Source: Silene noctiflora
Lineage: Eukaryota; Streptophyta; Magnoliopsida; Caryophyllales; Caryophyllaceae
Assembly (NCBI GenBank): GCA_009801015.1
Contig: VHZZ01010160.1
Span: 39,456 to 62,895, forward strand
Direction: 5' to 3'
Length of the DNA: 23,440 nt
In this document: piece by piece, positions 8,250 to 19,485 of the stretch
Layout: each line of letters begins with the position of its first letter
How positions within the stretch are numbered: the stretch's first letter is position 1
Translations under genes and position numbers: made by a program
The notes under the pieces: model-generated
The model's database searches: none
Seen by the model: the letters and a program-made list of their open reading frames with translations, nothing else
Told to the model about the DNA's origin: nothing

Positions 8250-8365
8250 CAACCAAAGTTGACTGGTGTGATTGGTAAGAGCTCTCATCTCTTAAACAAG
8301 TGGTCAACCCATTAAATTGCCTTCAGTACCCGAAGGAGATTGCCCCAACTGTCGGTAGGGGGATT
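8250..8365 (+). mobile_element. SINE-like insertion with 10-bp target duplication
   Basis: The body (116 bp) is flanked by an exact direct repeat TTACTTTTTT (8240-8249 and 8366-8375). Its first half resembles a tRNA-derived head (GGTGTGATTGGTAAGAGCTC, then TCTTAAACAAGTGGTCAACCC), with TGGTGTGATTGG as an A-box-like word. The B-box region is degenerate. The body ends GGTAGGGGGATT next to the T-rich duplicate. The T-rich duplication is low in complexity, so part of the match could be chance. Confidence 0.5.
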
Positions 8366-8375
8366 TTACTTTTTT

Positions 8376-9212
8376 ACATGCATTTTTTTCATTAATTTTC
8401 CATATCATACCATTTTACCTAAACTAAACTAATTAACTCTTTATGTACCTTTTTCCCCAAAATTGAATCTAATTGCTCTAAAAACTTAAACAATAAATCA
8501 TAATTCTTGAATTACTGAGGTACGGTTAGTTGTTTAGTAATTATTAATATGTTTTTTTTTTTGAAATTTGTAGGGTTTATCATTATTGAAATTAATATGT
8601 TTAGTTGTTTATCAATTAATCCGAAAGAAATTTCGTGTAATGTAGTATCTGAATCATTAGTTGTGGATTGAATGCTGTTAAGGAATTTTGAAGTAGAAGA
8701 CAAATTGGGTACCAAATATTTGGGAAGCAGCCGCACAACTTGATTTGTTTACACCATTAAAATAATAAAGTGTATATAAAAAACACGCATGAGTCGATAC
8801 GAGCTGATGGTGGCGAGGCGCCGAGGCAAGCATTGTGTTTTTGAAACTCATTGGATGCTGATACCATCACTTAATGTAGAGATGGTACCAACACATATTC
8901 TGATGCAGGCTGTTCACCTACTTATTTCATGGATATGTCAATTTCTACCTGTAATCAGGTGTCTACAATTTATATGTGCCTACAGAAGAGGGAAAAGTTA
9001 CAATACTTTCAATTCTCAGCTTTTTTTGGGTAATTTTGTACCATTTTGAGTTGTTAACTCATTAATATTCTGTTCTTTGTATACTGTGAGGGAACGAATG
9101 ACTGTCCTCCTAAAGTACCTTACTGTTCAAATAAATCACCATAGATGTAACAATTCAAAATGTCTACTGTAACACATTTTACAAGTAGATAGTATTTGCA
9201 CATTCTAGTCTG
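8376..9212. other. Intergenic DNA, possible decayed coding fragment near 8880-9000
   Basis: An open frame runs 8789-9049 and another frame overlaps it at about 8875-9015. Neither gives a protein that I recognise, and no splice-site or start context decides between them. The second reads CRDGTNTYSDAGCSPTYF at the protein level, which looks gene-like, but I cannot name a family. Otherwise AT-rich with no features. Confidence 0.35.
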
Positions 9213-9320
9213 TTTTTTTTTTTTTTTTTTGTGAATTGAAATATCGGGTGTGGGAGAATTCGAATTGAACCCGGAACCTCTTGTTCGCTATACCTCCATT
9301 TTAGCCATTAGGACTATTCG
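9213..9320 (-). mobile_element. SINE-like element, minus strand, with poly-A tail
   Basis: On the minus strand, TGGCTAAAATGG (9307-9296) fits an A box and GGTTCAATTCG (9271-9261) fits a B box at 9 of 11 positions. An 18-nt poly-A tail ends the element (9230-9213 on +, a T run). This order (A box, B box, body, poly-A) is that of a tRNA-derived SINE. The 5' boundary near 9320 and the target duplication were not resolved. Confidence 0.5.
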
Positions 9321-9363
9321 AACACATGTAATGTAACCTTGGTATTGATTTAAGATAGTCTCC

Positions 9364-9703
9364 GTTTGTGATTAGTAGTTAAACTTTCCTAAATTCTCCA
9401 ATCATGAAATTATGATTTTCATTAAAATTAGGATATGACATATCCGTACTATTCGAAGACAAGTACTTTATCACATTTAACTCTTTACGCTTTGTATTCC
9501 TTTTAAGTATATATATTTCTTTTCTTGATCTTTGTATCAAAAGTATCTAACATAGTTCGGGTTTGTAATTAGTAATTAAACTTTCCTAAATTTCTTATGG
9601 ACAAAATCTTAATTTTCATAAAAATTGGAGTTTTTGTCCCGGTATCAATAGAAAGTAGTTCGATAATAAATCCAAAGTACTTTGTCACGATGAACTCTTT
9701 ACG
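9364..9703 (+). repeat. Diverged direct duplication, about 130-bp units, 200 bp apart
   Basis: Unit 1 (9364-9489) and unit 2 (9561-9703) share GTTTGTRATTAGTARTTAAACTTTCCTAAATT at their starts, GATTTTCAT/AATTTTCAT in the middle, AAGTACTTTRTCAC later, and ACTCTTTACG at their ends. The offset grows from 197 to 214 bp because of indels, which shows the duplication is old. Open frames over it (9569-9784 on minus, 9597-9851 on plus) are not convincing genes. Confidence 0.7.
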
Positions 9704-11890
9704 TTTCCTTATGTATGCATGTCTCACTAGCTTAACTATGCGCCTCCGAAAAGATGAAAATGAGGTTGTTATGAATAAAGGCACGTTGGCCCCGTTGAAT
9801 ATTTATGTGATGTTCTTCTGTTTATTAAAAACGAAGCGTACAACTTCATAAATGCAATAGATCACGTAAATAAATATTGCGGAGTTGTACGCGTACAATA
9901 CCTGAAGGGCTACTTCATCAGTTTGAGCTTTGATGACTGTTTCTGACTCAATTGCCCTATGTTAGGTGGTCGACCGAGAGGGTTAGCCGTCCATCCGTTT
10001 AAAATTATGGGTCCACCAAATCCTATTAATTAGCATGGCGGTCTTGTTACTATAGTATACACGGTACCCGACTTGAAATATATAACACAAACCAAATTAA
10101 ATGGCTAACCGAAATGGACCTGATCGTGATCAAACTGAAACCGAGACTATGATCAACCCGATTAAAACCAAACCGATTTAGCCCGTTCCGATACTGAACC
10201 GAAGGACCCGTTTACCAGGTCTTACTAATTGTCTGTTATACTTGTCCGTTCCAATCATCTATTTTTATTTTATTTTTATTCATATGATGAGTTCTTTTAA
10301 TCACGGGTAAAACGAAGACCCATACAATTGACTACGACTTATCCCGATAAATGATTGGCAGAGAGAAATTATTAAATTTGAAAAATGACAAAGGATATAT
10401 TCCCTCCAATGATAATAGTATAACATCATTATGAGCAACACTAGAGTAGTTGAATGATGTTATCCGAATACTTGCTTACTTTTACTGGTGATAGTGGTAT
10501 GTTAGGTTATGCTAGGTTGTCCCATCATTGATTAACATTCTAATGTTTATGGGCAGCAGTATAATTTACTTTACTTGAGTCTTAATAATTGGCACTTAAA
10601 ACAATGATCTGTTACTAATCCTAATCATTTGAATTTGACGGCTAATTCTCATAATTAAAGAGTAATCCCTTTCCTTCCCCCACTTCTAATGTACTTGAGA
10701 TAACTTCTCCCTTTTTTTCTTCTTCTTTTGCATCATTAGAAGATAACATAAGAAAATGATGTGCCAACTATCAATAAATTAAACCATTTAGGTACACATT
10801 TGTCTCAAATGGAGTTTTTAGACCCGTTGTCCAGTCGTGATTTTATGTCTTAGCATCATTATCGTGTAGCTAATTCCATACCAAAATGATGTTATTGTAA
10901 CCGTGACTTAGTGTTGCTGAGCTTAATTGAATAGAGGCGAGCTTAATGAAAGTGAGTTGAAATTAAGTCAGAAAAGGCAGAACCTAAGTTTTTATTATAG
11001 GATTATGAAGGGTCGCGGCCAAATTTAGTAACCCGGCCAATGCTGCATAGGTCTTTTGACCTTTTTTTGTTCGTCCATCAATATTCTGGTGATGAAAGCG
11101 TGCTAAGCCGGTCAGAACCCCAAGCAAACAATAGTATGTGGGCTTAGAGCGGATAAGTGTGTCGGAACTATGTAAAACCACAACATCTCCTTGATCAGGT
11201 CGAGTCAATTTATAAACGGGTCTAATGAATTGTCCCGTCCTTGCAAAGCGCGGCTATAATGAAAGCACTATATCTGATCTATGTCTGTCCAGAATTCTTT
11301 TCATGCATTTAATGAAGAGGCTCGGGTGGTCACTTATTTTTGCTCTATCTTACCCCCACTGCGTTGCTGCATTCATGAAATCCAAGCTATAACAGTGTTA
11401 AATCATGCTCAAACTGATTTTAGACAACAAAATCTCAAAACACAGATCCTACAGGAAAGATTCCGGATTTGAACTTCTCAATAAAAACCGTAAAACAAAT
11501 GATTGGAATGGAGGAGCGTTTTTTTGTCGGTGAGTTAGTCCTAATGACACTTTTCTTACAACTTTGTAGGTTAATACTCGTATAAGTTAGTTGACATCTA
11601 CGACTTGCTTAAGAAAAGAAATGATATAAGCAAGGCCTAATATTTGTGCAAAACTTCAGAACATTATTCATAGAAAACCCAACATCGAGATGATGCTAGC
11701 TGATATCTGATCTACCAAGAATATACATACCCCATGTCTATTACACCATAACAACACATTAATCCTCTGAAACTACCACTAAACCGCGATTAATATCAGG
11801 TTGATCTCTAGTGTTAGATATAACTCCGTCCTCCATCCGAGCTAATTCCAGAAAAAGAATGAAACAAATAGTAGGCAAAATTTACTGTCT
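9704..11890. other. Intergenic DNA between convergent genes, no gene supported
   Basis: 10070-10220 is a degenerate AACCGA/ACCCGA-type tract. 10984-11260 is GC-richer with a 74-codon minus-strand frame (11208-10984) whose product I cannot assign. 11281-11472 holds a 63-codon plus-strand frame with no recognisable domain. The 3' UTR of the TRM-like gene should lie just below 11890, but I could not place its polyadenylation site. Confidence 0.45.
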
Positions 11891-14800
11891 TCAACAGTCA
11901 GCAGAGTATGCAAGGTCCGATACCAGTTCCTTAACCAACACCGCGAAAATAGCACTTTCAATGTCAATTGAAGTCTCAGAAATCTCACTTTGATGCTTCT
12001 TCCAGTCACCGATGTCTGCCTTTAAATCCATTTCCACCATCATGTCAATGGTATTGCATTCCACTTCTTTCCATGATTCTAATCTGTTGCATACCCTTTT
12101 AATGAGCATTTGATCATTGTCCATAACATTTTCGACATTTTCTTCTTCGATGATCAAGTCAGAGATGAGCCTTTTGATTCCTGGTTTCTTAGCAATGTCT
12201 TCGTAAAAGTCAGGGGAATTTTCGATCTTAGCGAAGGTGAATGATTCAAAGTCATATTCGTCGATATCTTGAGGTTGTTCCGACTGAAGTTCTTCATCAC
12301 CATATTTCTCGTCTTCACTCATTCGTTTCTCGAGCTCAATTGGGTCTAACTCTGCCAATTGCTCGAACCTGTGAAGCTTGTGTAACAGTCTTTGCTTTGC
12401 TCCTGTAAACAATTATAAAGGTTAGCGTTGCATACAATCGACATCAAACCAATATGTGAATATGACCACAAGTCCACAACCAACTTCAATTGCAAAATAT
12501 TCGAAAGAATCCAGCCTAAATAACCCATTTGCCACGTCTAGTCATCCAATAACATGGTCGAAATGTACAAAACATTACTATGTCTTGGGAAAAGTTGTTT
12601 CTTTGTGATTCGGGATGAAAATGAATGAATTGAAAAATGTATTAATCGCATTTTAGCAAGTCGTTTTCGGTTATTTCATTGTAATCTACAGAAAACAAAT
12701 AGTGAATCAATTACTCCATCCAAAAAATATGACTTTTCAAATCACTAAAACAAATTGGTAGTTGAGCATTCAACTACTAATAACAGTAGGAGAAACATAA
12801 ATCACGATCAAGAAACAAGGGTCACTAGTCATTAACTTTAACTTCTTACAATCAGCACAAATTATAATCTAAGACCGTCTAATTGTCTCACACTATGAAA
12901 TAGTCGCATCACACTGTAACACCGTTTTACATTATAATTATAATTACTGTGTGCAGTCATAGTTGGTGTTGTGTATTAACAAACTTACAATTATCCTATA
13001 ACATCGTTGGACTCTACTAACAATTTTTTGGAGCATGCCAAAAATATAAAAGAGAGTAATTATATTGTAATATTGAATTATATAGATGAATAATACGTAA
13101 ATACGAGATAGAATACATAAACTTCGTATTTATAGTTTAAACTAGTTACCTAAATTAGGAGACAGAATATTATCTAAATTCTAATTTCCTAATACAACTC
13201 CGTAATACTTCTTATTCTTTTAAGTGCGTGACAATACTTTCCTAATATCTTAATAATAACAATATTAAAATAAGAGAGAATTTAATTATTTTTAATAGAA
13301 CATGCCTTAGAAAAACCATAATAATTGTCACCAAATAATAATAACACTAATAATTTAATTAATTTGGCTAGTTGGTTTCAATCTTGGACCATTAAATTAG
13401 ACTTATTAGCTAATATCGAATGTGAAATGTGAAACCAAGTTCATCAATAAGAATGTCAATAGTCAAAGCACACATGCACATTTCAAGTCACAAAAACCAC
13501 ACATGCGGGTGGGTCAAATATCTTAAATGGATCCCACGCATAGATTTTATGGTTGAATGCTAAGATCGTCAAATTACCTTATAACAAACATCTCTATTTT
13601 ATTTATTACGTGAGACGGTCCTCATTGTCTAAAAAGTCATTTCATAAATATTTAAAAGTTGTACTCTTCTCGAGCTCTCCTCATATTAATGATGTTCCCC
13701 TAAGATCATTGGTGTATGAACCATGAACGGAGTAGTTTATATTGACGCGATATTAACACAATTTTAACGCGATAAAAGCACCATTAGCGAACAAGAGATA
13801 AAGTTTTGCTATTTTATACTTATGTTAAAGTCTCATATTTAGGAATTATCGGTTAACAAAAATTGATAATCTTAACCACTTTATAGAAGTTTGGGATAAC
13901 GAGTGCTGCACTTTGCTACTAATTAGGTTCCCCGTCACAATGTTTCAGCCAACAGTGTCCACAAAATGAAGACTGGAATCGACATTTAAGTCCAACCCTG
14001 GAAGTTCAAAATATCAAACTAAAGCCTAAAACGCCGTTTAAGTTGTCATTTTCACTAACAAAAAGCCATACAATAAAACAGAAAATGCAAGAAGCCAATA
14101 ATATAGAAAGAGGTAATGTACTACAACTTTGGCACTTACTTTGTACAAGAGCATAGCTACATTGTTGATCGTAGTAGTCTTCATCATGGCCATCGTAATC
14201 GTCTTCGAATGGAGGATCGAGCACGGAAACTGGACTGTTTTGTTCCTTGTCTTCTTCATCTTCATCTTCTTCTAGTTGACATTTTACTGATGAGCTCTCT
14301 TTTTCATAGCTTTTCTGGTCCTGCATCAAAAGTTACATGCGTGCGTTTTCTAATTAGCCTTAGGAATTTATATGTTTCTTTCGCTTAATCGAATAATTAT
14401 CAGAATATTACTCGCTATGTTTCAATCATTCATTTGTATTCTTCAAATTTTTCAGAAAATAAAATAACAGTAAAATTAAATTAATCATGCATTTACCAAA
14501 TACTTATTTTTAGACTTATATGGGGTACACTGAATTGGTCCCTAAAGACAAAACTTGTACGTAATGTAAATTATCCAATGTTTATGAATTATTGTCTTAG
14601 TATATACAGACTACCACCAGATACGTCATGACTTTCTATTTCTTTATATCTAAAATATTATTATCGACTTATTTTTAGCTAGAATAAAGATTAATACAAA
14701 AAATTCTACTCTAAATTAAAGGAAGATGTGAAATTCAAATTAGATCGACTATTGATCAATTAAGTTACCTTTAAATCATTTAATCTATTTCGAATGTACT

Positions 14801-17306
14801 CCGTATTAAATAACATTAGAGTCTCTTTGATGTTTGAAAAGACATCCTTTTTAGTTTTTACTTAAAATAGCTAGTAATAATAAATTAAAATATTTACTAA
14901 TCCGGCTAGTAAACATAATTATTGGTGGTTGTTAAAAATGTTAAATAAATTCAACAAGGCATTACACAAACCGAGTAGGTGAATAATATTTTATTAAAGC
15001 TGTCGACGAAGGTTATGGGAGCAGGTAATAATCCAAAAACATTGTTTGTCTTATTTGAAAACAGTACAAAATTTAAATAAATTAAAATTATTTTCCCAAT
15101 AAAAATACAAACATTGTCTTAAAAGAAAAGATTTTTATGGCAGAGACGTGATCACAAAATTACAAATTTCTGTATATTGACATGCATACCCTTTAAAATC
15201 TCGCAAATTCTGGTTTCAGACGGTAATAACTAATATCCGGCTTAAACTTAAGACGAGTCAGTATGACAGATGATATATAAAAAAGAAAACCTCTTAGAAT
15301 ATAACAAAAAAATTGTCTAATATATGTAAATCGGAATATATTTGCCTATTTTTGTCTTAAGGCGGATATTGTCGTGTTAAGAGTTGTCTAATATACGAGG
15401 GTAAAATAGTATTTTTCACTAGAACAAAATAACAAAAATCCAAGTAAAAGAAGCTTTAGTACAGATTCTACAGCCGACAGCTCACCTGAGTTAGAAATTC
15501 ACTTAGATCAATAAAAATATTTACAGTTTTTTTTGCAGTTTATTAATTAGGGTCCTGAAACCAAAACATTAATTACTGTATCAAATATTCCCACGCAGTA
15601 AAAGTGGTAAAAAGTTTGACTAAATTAACAACTCAAAAAAGTTTGACTCACATTGTTGTTTTTCCAGTTTCAACTTTACACAGGTACATATATTCTTAAT
15701 TTGACAGCATGATGTGACCCAAATTATTGTACTTACTCTATTCCTACTTAAATGGATTTAATGAAGTGCTTTATGTAGTTTTATATCATTAATTATCTAC
15801 TCAAATAATTCAAAAAAATTAACATTTTAAAATGGATTAAAAATAGAAATAACGTCACCCTAAAATTATATGTGAACGAAGGACTAAAATGACTTAACGA
15901 GTGGAAGCATTTAATCAGTGGCGATACTTATACCCTGAACACCTTACTTACCGTCTTAACTCGAAAAATGTAAAGATTTTATTGAGCTCTTAAAGGTGAT
16001 GCAAACCCGGTTTTAATGGTCTCATGTCTAATTGTCTATAAGGTATCCAATGCCAAATTTAACTAAAATAAATACTAGTAATAGATAAACATGGTGAAGC
16101 AATATAATGTCGTAAATAATCGAAATGATTACTTTGACATGCTAAGATTTGAGCAAGTTAATGATTAAGCATGATATAATTTCACCATCGAACTCAAAAG
16201 AATAAGATAAACAGATAAATAAGGTCATTTTATACAACTTATTCAATCTATAATTGAAATGACTACTCTGCGATACTTCAAACTAAATACTGCTGCTACT
16301 ATTTGGTCATGACATCTAATTCTAAGTTAAAACTCTTAATTTTTCACGAAAATGAGTCGTTACTAACACGATTTTTGTAACCGTGTATCAAAACCAGGTG
16401 ATGAGTATCACATCACTCAACTAGCTACAAAATAAGCAATTCCAAAGACAATTATGAATTAATTATTGCATTAAGAGAATAATAATTACAACAACAAAAA
16501 AAAAAAAAAAAAACAGAGAAAAAGTAACAAACCTCAATGATGTGACGAGCAGGGGAATTAGCAAAACGGAAAGGACTTAAACAAAATGATCCAAAATCCT
16601 CATTATTCTCATTATTATTATTAATATTATTATTATTTTCTTTTAAAACATTCACAAACTCAAATTCATCATCATTATAATCATCATTATCACCAAATGA
16701 TCTCCCACTGCTACATGAACTCTCCAAATCCAGGCTACTTGATCTCCCATTATAACAAGACGACGACGAACACGACACACTCGTAGCGATATTATTACTA
16801 TTACTATTACTATTATTATTGGCTACCAAAACATTGGTTGCAAATACCCCCACATTGTCATCAATGTCATTGTTTTTCAGCTTATGGGTTCGGTTTCGTA
16901 GGGTTAATCGCTTCAACATCGACCCAAATAACCCGAAACTCGATTGTTTAACATTGGTTTTAGGCTTTGACGATTTCTGTTGGATTCTCATAGCGGCTTC
17001 TAACAGAAGCGAAGCCGTTTTCGCCGGAACATGGAGAAGAACTCTGTTAGGGCTCTTTTTTGACATAGGAGAAGATGTAAAATCAAATAATGGAGATTTT
17101 CTTAAATCAGGAGAGTCTTGAATTGAGAAAAAACAAGCATTTTTTGAGAAAATTGATGTGTTTTTTGGTTTTTTAAGTTGAATTTGTTGTGATTTTATTT
17201 TCGGTGCTTGTTTTTTAAGCATAAATTTTTTATCTGCAATATAATCTTTTAAATAAAAGGGTTCTTGATCTTCTTGTAGTAATTCCTTCAAGTGTTTTTG
17301 AGCCAT
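11891..17306 (-). CDS. DUF4378-domain (TRM-like) protein, 488 aa, three exons
   Basis: CDS complement(join(11891..12402, 14140..14320, 16533..17306)). Splice sites: ATTGAG|GTTTGT, GATGCAG|GACCAG, GTACAAA|GTAAGT and TTTACAG|GAGCAA. The second junction splits Arg319 (A|GA). Features in order: N-terminal KHLKELLQEDQEPFYLKDYI (4-23), VPAKTASLLLEAAMRIQ (93-109), FGLFGSMLKRLTLRNR (124-139), Asn-rich runs (163-172 and 224-236), SPFRFANSPARH (244-255), an acidic stretch (275-285), SPVSVLDPPFEDD (287-299), RAKQRLLHKLHRFEQLAELDPIELEK (319-344), and a C-terminal DUF4378 (about 392-482) with GIKRLISDLI, W429, DIGDW and IESAIFAVLVKELVSDL. This layout is that of small plant DUF4378 proteins related to the TON1-recruiting-motif family, some of which act on microtubules and the preprophase band. 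I see no LARLMGLD motif, so the subgroup and the role here are uncertain. All three exons join in frame with no breaks. Confidence 0.92.
12403..14139 (-). other. Intron 2 of the TRM-like gene
   Basis: This 1737-bp intron has a GTAAGT donor and a TTTACAG acceptor. It is AT-rich throughout. 13040-13260 contains repeated words TTCCTAATA and CCTAAATTAGGA and could be an old transposon remnant, but no termini were found. It has no nested gene. Confidence 0.8.
14321..16532 (-). other. Intron 1 of the TRM-like gene
   Basis: This 2212-bp AT-rich intron starts GTTTGT. It carries an 18-nt T run on the coding strand (A run at 16496-16513 on +) just 19 nt inside the donor. A single TACTCCGTAT occurs at 14797-14806. 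No coding region, RNA gene or bounded transposon was recognised. Confidence 0.8.
16599..16637 (-). repeat. AAT-type coding microsatellite (Asn-rich run)
   Basis: In exon 1 of the TRM-like gene, near-perfect AAT codons encode NNNNINNNNENN (residues 225-236). It is one of two Asn runs in the exon and lies in an unconserved, acidic linker. Confidence 0.85.
16791..16820 (-). repeat. AAT/AGT coding microsatellite (Asn/Ser run)
   Basis: Alternating AAT and AGT codons encode NNNSNSNSNN (residues 163-172) in exon 1 of the TRM-like gene. It is in frame and located between conserved blocks. Confidence 0.85.
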
Positions 17307-17436
17307 TTTTTGTGTATTATTTTGTTGCCAAATTTAACTTGCCAATGTTTTGTTGTTGTGAAATTTATGTAGTTTTGGAGCTGAAGAAACGAGAAGTTTG
17401 ATGTTTTATTTAATGAGAAATGTACGAAGGAGAAGA

Positions 17437-17447
17437 GATATAAATGA
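17437..17447 (-). promoter_or_regulatory. TATA-like box of the TRM-like gene
   Basis: The minus strand reads TCATTTATATC about 130-140 bp before the ATG at 17306. It sits in a C/T-rich stretch on that strand (17430-17470), typical of a plant core promoter. A start near 17405-17415 would give a leader of about 100 nt. Context only; not diagnostic. Confidence 0.4.
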
Positions 17448-17449
17448 GG

Positions 17450-18539
17450 GAGGGTAGGAAAGAAAGAGGGGAGTTCCTGGTTTAAATCAAGAGAATTTAA
17501 CAAATCGAGACAAAGCGGTAAGCTATAGAATAAGACCGTCTTACACTTTGATCGCTCGTCTTTTTATTAGTTAATCATTACTATATTTATTATTATTAAT
17601 AGACAATTTGTGTATTACAGGGATCGTCGTTTTACAATTATATTAGTGTAAAACCGTATTACAAAAAACTAAGTGCACTAATAAATTGGAGTATTATTTT
17701 TAATTAATTTAGATTTTTACTGTTGTGAAAAACGTAGCAAAATGTTTATAATTAAATGGTGGGATGTGTGAAAGGAGAGGGAGTGACTGGAGAGTTGGGC
17801 AGTGAAGTAAGGGGAACCAGTGGGTTGAGCAGGGGTCCAGCAACAAAGCTGCATATTTCAGGGCTGAGGTACACCTATTTTACTATGCGCTGGGGATTGA
17901 GATAGACCTCACAAATGAGTCGATTCACTCGGATCAAAATACTGTAAATATTATGGCCGGGTTTGAATTTGGTTCGGATTAAAATGTGTTAAAATTATGG
18001 TCGGATTTGAATTCGGGTTGTAAGTATCACTTCTTAAAACTTATGCTAAATTTATGTTTATAAGAGATTTTACCTACTACTTAGTAAGTAGTAACAACTA
18101 ACAAAGCCTTGTACATTTTGGTTAAGTGAGGACAAATAATGGTCCAAAGGTATACATCACAATAGTGATGAATCGGGTTGTTATAAATAAGCGTTCATAT
18201 ATCTTGATCAAGAGGTTAGAAGTTTGATTAATGAATGAATGAAAAATTTAAATTTTGGAGGGATCTATCTATTAAATTATCTCCGAGTATCTACAAGATA
18301 CCGCCAAAACTGTCGTTAGAAAATACTTTTAGTCATAAAGAAAGTTATGGAAAAATCGCATGGCACCCTAACCCTCGAGGTTTGTCTCTTACTCACTTTA
18401 TAGGTGGTACCCTCTTTTTTTAACTAGAATATTTTGATTAATCGTAGCCTGTGCTTACAAATTTAGAAACTGTCGATTTTTTTTAAAATTGATCGTTGTT
18501 GCAAGGACTACGATTTGTAAAAAAATGTCGCATTTTGAA
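17450..18539. other. Upstream intergenic DNA, no gene seen
   Basis: The TRM-like promoter region runs into AT-rich DNA holding an AAGACCGTCTTA word (17530), a GGGTTTGAATTTGGTTCGG-type degenerate tract (17955-18020), and a 62-codon frame (18235-18423) that covers GGCACCCT...GGTACCCT words. None supports a gene or a bounded element. Confidence 0.45.
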
Positions 18540-19057
18540 CTAGCGATTGCAATGAGGCCGTTTGGGTTGGGTTTGGGTCGGGCTGATTGGCGGGTCATGA
18601 CGAGTCACAACTATGTTTGGGTCGGACTCGGGTCGCTTACAGGTGGGGTTAGTTGGGCAAATTCTTAGCTCAAGTTCGGGTAAGGTCGAGTCATTTAAAT
18701 AGATTTGTTGGATCAGGTTTTGCTTGGGTTGGCCAAGTTTTGCTTGTTTTGGCTCATCAATTTATTATCCGGTCGATTTTTTTCGATTATTTTACCGAGT
18801 TGAGTTGAGTTGTGCTCATTATTTAGTGAAATTGTGCGGTAATTAGTTCTAAAACTTTACAAAAGTCGTTCAGTTTATTTTAGCCTTTATCGCCTTGAGT
18901 TTCCTTTATGTCGGACATATATTCAAGTTAATGTCGGATTATCTTTTGGATCGGGTCGAGTTGGGTTAAAGCATGTATCGGGCCAATTAGGGTTATGGTC
19001 TTACGGGTAATCTCGGATTGGGTAGGGTTCGGATTCGGGTAGGCCATAGTCGGGTTA
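18540..19057 (+). repeat. Degenerate GGGTCGGGTT-type tract, left part
   Basis: Recurring GGGTTGGG, GGGTCGGG, TCGGGTTAGGG and GGGTCGAGT words occur without a fixed period. The same texture resumes after the MITE at 19486-19620, so the MITE appears to have inserted into one continuous tract. No coding potential. Confidence 0.6.
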
Positions 19058-19485
19058 GGGTAAGATTATTGGTGAGACTCACCAAAGTCTTAAGACTCTG
19101 TCACATCAGCTTTCCACTAACATTTATTATTATTTTATTGTTCAGACCTATCTCAGACTCATCTCAAACTTTATACATTATCCGTAAGACTCACCTCAGA
19201 CTCAACTTTTTTACTACACTTTTCTTATAGGGTTTTAGATAAAAAAGAAAACAATAATAGTTTTGACACATGGATGCAATTTATTGGTTGTCATTATAAA
19301 TATGTGGGGTCAAGACTCTTATTGAGTCTTAAGTTGAGTCTTGGATTTCCAAGACTCAACTTAAGACTTTGATAAGACTTTGGTAGATTATTGGTGGTCT
19401 TGATTAAGTCTTGTCTCAAGACTTACCAAAGTCTTGTCTCAAGACTTACCAAAGTCTTGTCTCAAGACTACCAATAATCTTACCC
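19058..19485 (+). mobile_element. Intact Tourist-like MITE (PIF/Harbinger type), 428 bp
   Basis: The ends are perfect 16-bp inverted repeats: GGGTAAGATTATTGGT (19058-19073) and ACCAATAATCTTACCC (19470-19485). They are flanked by TTA on both sides (19055-19057, 19486-19488), the 3-bp TTA/TAA duplication typical of PIF/Harbinger and Tourist elements. The body has no transposase and is packed with AAGACTTA/TAAGTCTT-type inverted words. Frames crossing it (19018-19230, 19411-19629) are chance. It is in the opposite orientation to the nested copy at 951-2689. Confidence 0.85.
19408..19472 (+). repeat. 23-bp tandem repeat of self-complementary units
   Basis: Units at 19408-19430 and 19431-19453 are identical, and a partial third follows (19454-19472). 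Each contains GTCTTGTCTCAAGACTT, and with the preceding AA the arms AAGTCTTG and CAAGACTT pair around TCT. The array sits directly inside the right inverted end of the MITE. Confidence 0.9.

Noticed and set aside
8789..9049. 86-codon frame with an overlapping alternative frame
   Set aside because: There is no recognisable domain. Two frames compete and no splice model is supported.
10984..11208. 74-codon minus-strand frame in GC-richer DNA
   Set aside because: The product (KKGQKTYAALAGLLNL near its C-terminus) could not be assigned, and there is no start, splice or neighbour evidence.
16819..17121. Plus-strand 100-codon open frame
   Set aside because: It is antisense to exon 1 of the TRM-like gene, whose conserved motifs are on the minus strand.
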